31,042 nucleotides of DNA from CAUUFM01 sp041844335. Lineage in GTDB: Bacteria; Bacillota; Clostridia; Lachnospirales; Lachnospiraceae. The stretch spans positions 1-31,042 of the forward strand of contig JBGZAX010000044.1 of NCBI GenBank assembly GCA_041844335.1, written 5' to 3'. Each line of letters opens with the position of its first letter. The stretch's first letter is position 1. Shown piece by piece: positions 1 through 8,200 of the stretch. The position numbers and the translations under genes were made by a program. The notes under the pieces are model-generated. The model worked only from the letters and a program-made list of their open reading frames with translations. It was not told the origin of the DNA and did not search any database.

Positions 1-608
1 AATATAGCGGTAAAAAAATCAACGGCTGCTGCCGCTATAAGAACAATTACTGCAACGAAATAGTAATTCATCCTTTTCTTCGTGTTTATTAAAAAGTCTC
101 TTTCCTTGCATTTTGATATAATATTTAAAGATATTCCGAAAATCACCATTATTATAGGAAATATCACAATCTTTATTAAAGACGGTTCTTTGGAAATAGT
201 CCAGATACATTCTTTAAATTCCGACGGATCCAAGTCCTTATACTGATTTATATAAAAAATAAAGAATGCAGGCAGATATAAAATCGAAATCACATATAAG
301 GTTCTCAATAGCAGCTTTAATTTTTTATTAAAGTCCGAATGAATACTGAGTATAAAAAAATGTAATAATGATACACAGGAAAATATGAGTGAAGATACGG
401 TTATTGATGAAAACAATATGACTGAAAGCCTGTTATCAGATATTAAAAACTGTGAACTGGAAAAGGAGCAAAGCATAATTGCAAAGCTGACAGCAGTAAG
501 CACCTTTTTGTCACCGGTAAGATTGTTTTCCGTCAACATATAAACGAAAAAAATAAGACAAATTACAGCTGTGATATAGTAAACTAGTGAAATCACATTA
601 TTATGCAC
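1..608 (-). CDS. Multi-pass membrane protein, N-terminal part (runs off the left edge)
   Basis: The minus strand is open from a GTG at 608-606 to the window edge, about 202 codons without a stop. A strong ribosome binding site (GGAGAGGGGG, 617-626) lies eight bases upstream. The translation begins MHNNVISLVYYITAVICLIF and is very hydrophobic, with roughly six or seven membrane-spanning stretches separated by short charged loops (for example NQYKDLDPSEFKE and KCKERD). This resembles the 7TM N-terminal sensor regions found on some histidine kinases and cyclases, but no catalytic domain falls inside the window, so the function is not assigned. It lies downstream of tRNA-Pro with its own promoter candidate. 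I am fairly sure it is a real gene and unsure of its role. Confidence 0.7.
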   Translation of the reverse strand, partial: MHNNVISLVYYITAVICLIFFVYMLTENNLTGDKKVLTAVSFAIMLCSFSSSQFLISDNRLSVILFSSITVSSLIFSCVSLLHFFILSIHSDFNKKLKLLLRTLYVISILYLPAFFIFYINQYKDLDPSEFKECIWTISKEPSLIKIVIFPIIMVIFGISLNIISKCKERDFLINTKKRMNYYFVAVIVLIAAAAVDFFTAI

Positions 609-633
609 AATAATTACCCCCTCTCCATAACCT

Positions 634-662
634 GTATTACAGAGAAAAATTAAATTAAGCAA
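634..662 (-). promoter_or_regulatory. Candidate promoter for the left-edge membrane protein
   Basis: On the minus strand TTGCTT (662-657) is followed after 17 bases by TAATAC (639-634). The predicted start of transcription is almost at the ribosome binding site, so the leader would be very short. The -35 box lies just past the 3' end of tRNA-Pro. Confidence 0.4.
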
Positions 663-665
663 TAA

Positions 666-740
666 TCGGAGTGACAAGATTTGAACTTGCGACCTCTTGC
701 TCCCTAAGCAAGCGCTCTATCCAAGCTGAGCCACACCCCG
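666..740 (-). tRNA. tRNA-Pro (anticodon AGG)
   Basis: The minus strand folds as a cloverleaf. The acceptor arms CGGGGTG and CACTCCG pair with one wobble, the D stem is GCTC/GAGC, the anticodon stem is CTTGC/GCAAG with loop TTAGGGA, and the T arm carries TTCAAAT. The anticodon bases at 705-703 read AGG, which decodes proline CCU, and CCC as well if A34 is edited to inosine. The discriminator base is A and CCA is not encoded. The body matches bacterial tRNA-Pro, which usually carries TGG. It follows rplT with only a hairpin between them. Confidence 0.93.
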
Positions 741-744
741 AATA

Positions 745-773
745 AAAAGCAACGAGTTTTAGCCGTTGCTTTT
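745..773 (-). terminator. Rho-independent terminator after rplT
   Basis: Arms AAAAGCAACG and CGTTGCTTTT (745-754 and 764-773) form a 10-bp stem with a 9-base loop. On the minus strand it is followed by TATT, only five bases before tRNA-Pro starts. It probably ends or attenuates the infC-rpmI-rplT message. Confidence 0.65.
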
Positions 774-794
774 ATTTTAACACATTTTCAATAA

Positions 795-1151
795 TTAGGC
801 AATATTACTTTTTGCAATTTCTACCAACTTCTGAAATCCTTCATAATCATTAACAGCCATTTCCGAAAGCATCTTTCTGTTAATAATAATCTCTGCCTTC
901 TTTAGACCGAACATAAGCTTGCTGTAGCTTAAATCGTTCATTCTGGCTGCGGCATTAATTCTTGCGATCCATAGGCGACGGAACTGTCTTTTTCTTTCCT
1001 TTCTGCCTCTATATGCCATAGCCAAACCTCTCATAACTGATTGCTTGGCAATTCTGTACTGCTTTGATCTTGCTCCTCTATATCCCTTAGCCAGCTTCAA
1101 CACCTTATTATGCTTTGCTCTGGCGTTCATTCCACCTTTAATTCTTGCCAT
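795..1151 (-). CDS. rplT: 50S ribosomal protein L20
   Basis: This 118-residue basic protein (MARIKGGMNARAKHNKVLKL start) has the full length and conserved blocks of bacterial L20, including KGYRGARSKQYRIAKQ and RKRQFRRLWIARINAAAR. L20 binds 23S rRNA early in 50S assembly and is an all-helical protein with an extended N-terminal tail. It is the last gene of infC-rpmI-rplT, 38 bases after rpmI, and a terminator follows the stop. In Bacillus L20 feeds back on its own operon through the leader RNA; a leader with an attenuator is present here upstream of infC. An AGGAGGT site precedes the ATG. Identification is secure. Confidence 0.98.
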   Translation of the reverse strand: MARIKGGMNARAKHNKVLKLAKGYRGARSKQYRIAKQSVMRGLAMAYRGRKERKRQFRRLWIARINAAARMNDLSYSKLMFGLKKAEIIINRKMLSEMAVNDYEGFQKLVEIAKSNIA

Positions 1152-1189
1152 TTTGACCTCCTAAATGATGATAATAATATATGCCAAAA

Positions 1190-1387
1190 TCAGATATATG
1201 GCATAGCTCTTTTCATGTTATCTATTATTCCGTTATCCGTAACTACGGCTTTTCTTAAGTTTCGCTTTCTCTTTGTAGTCTTCTTGGTCAGGATATGGCT
1301 TTTATTCGCTTTAAATCTCTTCAGCTTTCCGGTACCTGTGACCTTGAATCTCTTAGCCACTGATTTATTTGTCTTTAACTTCGGCAT
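1190..1387 (-). CDS. rpmI: 50S ribosomal protein L35
   Basis: This 65-residue, lysine-rich protein starts MPKLKTNKSVAKRFKVTGTG and contains the KRFKANKSHILTKKTTKRKR block typical of L35. It is a small structural protein of the large ribosomal subunit. It sits between infC (22 bases upstream) and rplT (38 bases downstream) in the standard order. The start ATG is preceded by an AAGGAGG site. Length and sequence are ordinary for the family. Confidence 0.98.
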   Translation of the reverse strand: MPKLKTNKSVAKRFKVTGTGKLKRFKANKSHILTKKTTKRKRNLRKAVVTDNGIIDNMKRAMPYI

Positions 1388-1409
1388 TATATATTCCTCC
1401 TTAAAAATT

Positions 1410-1919
1410 TTATTTAGTCTTAGGCGCTAAAACAAGTGATATAGAACGTCCTTCCAATTTGGCTGCCTTTTCAATTATGGAAATTTCGGAAACAGCCATG
1501 GCAAAATCATCCAGTATATGCTTCGATTTGTCCATATGAGCCATCTCTCTACCCCTGAATCTAAGTGTGATTTTAACCTTGTCTCCTCTTTCAATAAATC
1601 TCTTAGCTGCGGAGATTTTAGTGTTAAGATCATTTCCCTCGATATTGGGTGACATTCTAATTTCCTTTACCTCAACGATTTTTTGTTTTTTCTTAGCATC
1701 TTTTTCTCGTCTTCCCTGTTCATATTTATATTTTCCGTAATCAATTATTTTGCAGACCGGAGGCTTTGCCATCGGTGCTATCTTGACCAAATCAAGCTCC
1801 GCTTCCTTAGCCAGACTTAATGCCTTGTAAGAATCAACTATTCCAAGCTGCTCTCCATTCTCACCGATAAGTCTTACCTCTTTATCTTTAATTTGTTCAT
1901 TAATCATTAAATCGCTAAT
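1410..1919 (-). CDS. infC: Translation initiation factor IF-3, probable ATT start
   Basis: IF-3 binds the 30S subunit, checks start-codon pairing and prevents early 50S joining. Both domains are present: the N-terminal part with MINEQIKDKEVRLI and APMAKPPVCKIIDYGKYKYE, and the C-terminal part with VKEIRMSPNIEGNDLNTK and RFRGREMAHMDK. An upstream ATG at 1934 would overlap the Shine-Dalgarno itself (ATGGAGGTGG). I therefore place the start at the ATT at 1919-1917, eight bases after GGAGG, giving 169 residues beginning (M)SDLMINEQ. This matches the start of Bacillus IF-3 (MISKDLIVNE). A non-canonical start is the known self-control device of infC, because IF-3 discriminates against it. The exact start is inferred. 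Confidence 0.95.
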   Translation of the reverse strand: MSDLMINEQIKDKEVRLIGENGEQLGIVDSYKALSLAKEAELDLVKIAPMAKPPVCKIIDYGKYKYEQGRREKDAKKKQKIVEVKEIRMSPNIEGNDLNTKISAAKRFIERGDKVKITLRFRGREMAHMDKSKHILDDFAMAVSEISIIEKAAKLEGRSISLVLAPKTK

Positions 1920-1934
1920 AACCGCCACCTCCAT

Positions 1935-2063
1935 ATTTGCATTAAAAAAACGGATAACGCAAAGTAATCCGTCAAAAATCTGAATAATTTCAAAAATTTA
2001 GTAACCAAGTTAAGCCTTTTCGCCACAAGGTGAGAGCGGATACTCTGCTTTAATATAAACAAC
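1935..2063 (-). ncRNA. Leader RNA of infC-rpmI-rplT, probably an L20-type leader
   Basis: About 130 bases separate the predicted transcription start near 2063 from the infC ribosome binding site. The leader contains a conserved-looking segment (CTCACCTTGTGGC around 2022-2034) and ends in the attenuator hairpin. In Bacillus the same operon is controlled by L20 binding to such a leader. That this one binds L20 is inferred from its position and layout; no covariance model was run. Confidence 0.55.
1944..1971 (-). terminator. Attenuator terminator in the infC leader
   Basis: On the minus strand CGGATTAC and GTTATCCG form a stem with loop TTTGC, followed by seven T residues, about 25 bases before the infC start. 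It lies downstream of a strong promoter and upstream of the first gene, so it should act as an attenuator. Confidence 0.75.
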
Positions 2064-2069
2064 ATCGGT

Positions 2070-2098
2070 ATTATAACACCAATTTTACCATGTGTCAA
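2070..2098 (-). promoter_or_regulatory. Promoter of infC-rpmI-rplT
   Basis: On the minus strand a perfect TTGACA (2098-2093) is followed, after exactly 17 bases, by a perfect TATAAT (2075-2070). This is a full-consensus vegetative sigma promoter, fitting a highly expressed ribosomal operon. Confidence 0.88.
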
Positions 2099-2144
2099 GA
2101 AATAAAATTTTAAGCTTATAATTTTTCAAAAGATTTTTAAACAT

Positions 2145-2188
2145 TTAAAAAAGGGCTATGCCCTGACGATTTTATTCGTCAAGGCATA
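2145..2188 (-). terminator. Terminator of the giant surface-protein gene
   Basis: Arms TATGCCTTGACGA and TCGTCAGGGCATA pair over 13 bp with one wobble around an ATAAAA loop (2157-2188). On the minus strand a T-rich tract follows after GCCC. It lies 30 bases after the stop codon. Confidence 0.85.
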
Positions 2189-2218
2189 AGCTACTTTAAT
2201 ATTAATATTCATCTTTTG

Positions 2219-5200
2219 TTATGCGTCATTTTTCTTCTTTTTCTTACGAAGAAACAGAAGTCCTCCTATTGCCGCACCCGCCATTGAAAGCATCATTATG
2301 TGATTATCGTTTTCACCTGTCTTGGGTATTCCGTCCAACGGTATATCATCGTCCGCTACAAAGAGCTCATCATCATCACTCAACGGTATCGGTGAATCCG
2401 GTATTACTATATCCGGCACCGGCGGAGGTGTCAATGTAACAGGCTCCTCAGGTATATTAGTATCAGGTGTCGGAGGATCATTAGGTATCTCCGGTGTGTT
2501 CGGAGGTATGTAAGGTATCTCCGGAGGTGTTGGGGGTGTTGGAGGTGTCGGAGGATCATTAGGTATCTCAACAAAGCTGTTCTCTATCCTATAACCCACC
2601 AAATTACCGGCTGCATCATAAATATCTTTTATATTCTCGCTTTGAGGTATTATGTCACCGTCGTCGAAAATAAACTCATATTTAATACTCTTATCTACAG
2701 CCTTCCAATAGTCGCCTTCCTTTGCACCCTCGGGTCTTGAGGTCGGAGCACTCACCTCTACTAAATAATATTCACCGTCCTCAAGGTTAAGCTTATCAAG
2801 GTCGATGGCTCCGTTATGATCAGATACTATTTCTGCTATCTTCTCATACTGCGGCTCCATAACCGATTTTGCAGCCTTTTCAATCTCAGTTAAAATAGCG
2901 CTCACCGGAACACTGTCACTGATAACGCTGATTAAATCCGTCACTTTACCTATCGCAGAGGCACTATGTATCATAGATATCACTGATGCCTCAGGTGTTG
3001 TACCCTCTTCTACATTATCACGTGCAGGTACAGCTCTGTCAGCATTATTTTCAGAAACATTAATATCTGCAGATGTGTCGTTCGTTGCAGCTCCTTCATT
3101 TTCAGAAGGTCGTGCTGATACATCACCTGTATCTATCTGTGTTTCATCCTTCGGCGCCGCCTGTTCAGCGTTGTCCTTATTTCCTTTATTTTCTGCTTCC
3201 GCCACCTTATCTGTATTCTTATCTTCCGCTTTTATAGCGGTATCAGCCGCATTTTCGGCATTATTCAATTCATCATCTTTAAGCTCTGCCGCTTTCGGCG
3301 CCGTATTCTCTATATCTTCAGGCAATGTAAGTGTAAATGTTCTGCTGTCCTTATCAAAGCTTATGTTGTCCTTAGATATGTTAATATAGCTCGGATAGCT
3401 GAACTTAGCCGCTATCATATCCGTATCCTTCAGTACTACAGGCATTTCTATGCGCCTGTTCGCCGTAAACATCTCTTCATCTCCCGAAGCTTCGCCGTTC
3501 ACCACAAGAGCCGCCTTTACAGGTATGTTCTCATTTCCGCCTACTAAGGCAAAGCTGATTGTCATATTATAACTGTTAGACTTCGCTTCAGAAACGTTGA
3601 CAGCCTTAGCATCAGCAACTGTTTCAACAACGGGGTTTAATCCCTCTTGTGTCGGATTTGCCGCCATGTTTGAATGTACAGGAATGCCTATTTTACCTAT
3701 TATGTCATCTATCATCTTCCACAGCTCAAATTTCGCACCGCCTGCCGGTCTGCCCTTTTGATCAGTCTTTGAGAGCTTTGGAACGGATACATTGGTGATA
3801 ACCTGTGTCTTTACTCCGTTTATTTCCTCTGTGTCGTATACAGGCGCAAATCCCGGTACAGTCACCTCTTCTATCTTGTATTCAAGTATCCTCTTATTGC
3901 TGTCTCTTAAAGGCAAGCCTTTAAAAACACCCTTCCAGCCGCTATTTGCATCTACGGTTTTTTCCTGCTTAACTCCTCCGATTGTTACCTCGGTAAAGTC
4001 CATATCCTCTCCCACAGGTCTTGATAACAGACGAACCTTGATACTGTCAGGCTGTTTGCTGCCATTCAGGTTGTTCCATCTCTTAAGGAAAGGTATGTCA
4101 ACAGTTGTATTATCGGGTTCTACTGTATTGGTAATGACTATTTTGTCGGTAACGCTTAAATCATAGTTTGCGGTATAGCTGTCTCCGTTGTCCATCTTTA
4201 ATGATTTTCCGTTATTAAGTGCCTGCCCGCGAATCATCTCTATCGCACTGTAAACTACGGGCTTTCCGTTTTCATAAGCCGGTAAATCGGTAAATTTATG
4301 ACTCCAGTTGCCGCTCTTCAATACTGCCTTATGAGTGGTTGGTACATATTCCGCATCGCTTCCCACTTTTTTATATAGGATTACCTCTATCTGCTCGGTG
4401 TCCGATTCATTCGCAGGGCTTCCGTCCTTACCTACCCACTTCTTTAATACCTCCACTTCCTTTAACGGAGCGGTATTCGTTATAGTGGTCTTATAATTTG
4501 CCTCATCGTCGACATAGGATACCCTAAATATATCTTTTCCTACTAATATATTATCCTTATCGGTATCTATCAGGTTTCCTTGAGCATCAAGCTCTCTTAC
4601 CGTATATTTTATATCTTTGCCGTTTTCAGTTTTAATATTATCGGTATATGTGTGTCTTGTCTTGTCTGCTGTCAATTTCTGCTCGGAGCCTGCTACTCTC
4701 TGTCCGTTTTTCATCAATACTACCGTAGTTTCAGCCGTCCCGGTGTTTACCCACTTCTTTTCTACCGATATATCTACCCTTTGCTCGGTATTTGTTATGG
4801 TATTGTTATCCGAATATCCGACAGAATATCTTCTGCCGTCTATTATTATCTCATCGCCAGCCTTGTTATCTCCGTCCATTTCCTTTACTACATAAGTGAT
4901 TTCCTGACCCTTTTCATCAAACTTGGGCAGTCTTATGCTTTGAGTACCGTTTCCGGTTATGTTAAATATATGAACAGGTGTAGCTTCATTACCCTTGAAA
5001 ACTCCGATTTTTGCAGCAGCGCTTGTGCCTACCCATTTCTTGGTAACGGATATTTCCACATCACCAACTCTGGTATTGGTAATATCGTATTCTCCTGAAT
5101 ATTCAACCTTGTAGCGGTGATCGGCACCAATTTCAGCTATTTTTCCGTTGTCTATAGGATTGTCAGCCTTGTCAAGCTCTCTTACCACATAGGTATGACC

Positions 5201-8200
5201 TGCAGGCAGGTTTTCAAACTTAAACTCCTCATTGTTTGAATGTATGGTTTTAGGCTCTATACCCGGCACTCTTTGCAGGCTTCCGTTATCATTGGTAAAC
5301 AAACCTACCTTTATACCATCTGTAGGAACAGCTCCTTTAAATCTCTTGATTCCCTTTACGGTAATCAGCTGCTCGTTAACGGCTATGATGCTTCCGTCGC
5401 TGTATTTCAGCTCCTTTACTCTGTAGCTGTTCTCTCCGATAGCAACAATCTCTCCTGCTTTAAACTCTCCTTGGCCGCTTGCCTCCTTTACGGTATAGGT
5501 ATCCCCTGCATCAAGCCATTTAGTGGAGGTTCCTCTCCACAGGCTCTTGTTTCCGGTGGTGGTGTCCTTAGCGATTGTAATACTGTCCACCTTATCACCT
5601 TTACTGTTATAGACGTTCAGAATAACCTTTCCGTCGGGAGCCTCTCCTATCCATACCTTATCAGCCTTTATTTTTATTACCTCGGTGTTTACAGCCTTAT
5701 TGTCCTTGTATTCCACTCTGTAATGTCTGTCGGATATCTCGGTAACACTTCCCGTGTCCTTTATTGTATCGTTTGCATCAAGCTCTCTTACAACATATCT
5801 TATCTCAGTACCTCTTGAGTCATACTTCGGCAATTCCTTATTGGAATAAGCACTCCATATTGTTTTTCCGTCTTGAGTCTTTTCTGTTTTCGAAAGCTTA
5901 TTTAACGTTATTATATCATGCCTGTCCGATGCACTGAATTTACCGTCCTCATAGACGCCCAATTTTACCTCGGCATTATCGGCTACCTTACCTATCCATA
6001 CCTTATCTACCTGTATCTTAGTCTTTTCACCGTTAGCTATGGTAGTGGTATATTTGCTGTTTTTCTGCTCATCCTTATAGTTCACATCATAAGCGGTACC
6101 TGAAAGTTTTATTTCCTTATTGTTGATGTCCGTATGTCCGTTTAGGTCCGCCTCTTCTCTTACAACGTATATCTGATTGCTGTTAAGCTCATCAAGCTTT
6201 TCAAATATCGCCTTATAGCCGTTGCTTTCTGTCAACTCCTCAAATTTGCCGGTATACTGTAATTTGTCGTTTGTTGTATCTTTAATGTATAAATAAGCAG
6301 TAATCTTTTGCTTTTTGCTGTTTCCTACCCACTGCTTATCCACATTTACAACAACGCCGTTCTTTAAAGTATTGGTTACTGTATATAAGGTTGTACTTCC
6401 ATTGTCTGAGGATTTCTCCACACTTACCTTATATTTATTATTACCGATAACTATTATTCCGTTATCTGCCGCCGTTTCCGTTCCTGAGATTTCTTTTATG
6501 GTGTAATTTATCAGCTCATTATTATCTCTATACTTCGGCAGCCAATCTGTATACTTTGTCTCAGAGCCTACAACCGTCAGCCTTTCTTTCAGAGTTTCTC
6601 CGTCGTATACTCCGATTTCAACAGGATTGTGGCTGCTCTTATCATTTTTCCACAGCTTTCTGACACCTATCTTAAATACTTCCGTATTGGTTATATTATA
6701 GGTATCGCTGCCAGAATCCTTAGAATAATCCGCCTGATAAGACTGCTTATTATCTACTATATAATTCTTATTTTCAAGTATCTTGTAATTTATGCCTCCG
6801 AATAGCACGGTCTTGTAGCCCGTATTGGCATTTTTGATACTTTCATCCAAATTATCTTTTATAATATCCAGCTCTTTTACGGTGTATACAAGCTCCTTAT
6901 GGTCTTTATCAAACCTGTCATATTCCTGACTTACAGATGATCCTTTGCTGTTATCTATAGTCAGCACATCTATCAGTTCATCAGCCTTAAATACACCCAC
7001 ATAGGTTTTGTCCGTCTTAGCTCCTATGAATTTTTTATTGACTGTCAGCTTTATCTTACCTATAACGGTGTTGGTTATAGTAAAGCTTTTGCCGTCCTCA
7101 CTCCTTGACGTGGAAACCTTATATTCATTAGCGCCTATTTTTGCAATGCCGTTCTTTTCTTCAAGCTCTATCACGTCATACTCAATCGGCCTTCCGTTCT
7201 TATCCAATATAGGAAGATTGTCAAATTTATGTTTCCAAATATTATCTTTTTTACTGAAAACTCTAACCTGCTTTACCTCACGGGTATTCTTGTCAACTAG
7301 CTGTATAGTAATATCGGACTTATTATTGTCATCGGCATTCCAAATTTTTTCAACAGAAATGCTTATCTCTTTTACCTTATTGCGTGCTTTAACAGTGTTC
7401 GGCTTAGTATCCTTATATGAATCATCTATTTTCAGCACCGCCTTGCCGTTTTCCGCCTTTACCTCAAATAAAATCGGATCGGAATTCAGCTCATAATTAT
7501 CAGGGGCCTTTGTCTCTTTAAGACTGTAGTATCCCTCTTTTAAGTCTTTAAATACGTTGTTCTTAGAATCTTCACTAACGGTAAGATCCCTTATCTTAAC
7601 ATAATCACCGGCTTTAGCAGCATTATATGAAAGCTCAAACGAAGCTCCGCCAATGGCTCCTATTTCGTTCTGTACGGAGCCGGTTAAAGTGCCTGCTGAA
7701 GCTAAAACACCAACCTTATTAATATAAACATCCAAGCTGTAAGCTGCCTTATTAACCAGCTTAAAGTTAATATTATCCTTTGTATCGGCTTTCATATCTT
7801 CAGTAATATACTTTGATACCTCGGGTGTTGCCTTTTCAACTATGCTGTACTTGTATTCCTTGCCGTTGCTGTCAAGCTTCGGTAATTCCTTAATCTCTAT
7901 CTTCCAAGCGTTTTCGCCTACTGAAGCAGCCTTTACCTTGAATGATACGCCGTTAGCATTTTCCGCCTTTTCCTGACCCAAAACAGGTTTTACCTCTGCG
8001 AACGTCTCTTCATTTCCGCCGGCTATGCTTCTCTTTATGATCAAAGTAAGATTTCTGCTATTCTTTATGTCAAGGTCGTTCTCCCATGTCTTATCAATGG
8101 TCAAATTGGTTAAATTCACATTTTTTCCGATTTTAACATCAACCTGAGCTTTCAGAGATCCCTTGTTTTCCATTTCATCTGTTGATATTAAATTCTGCTT

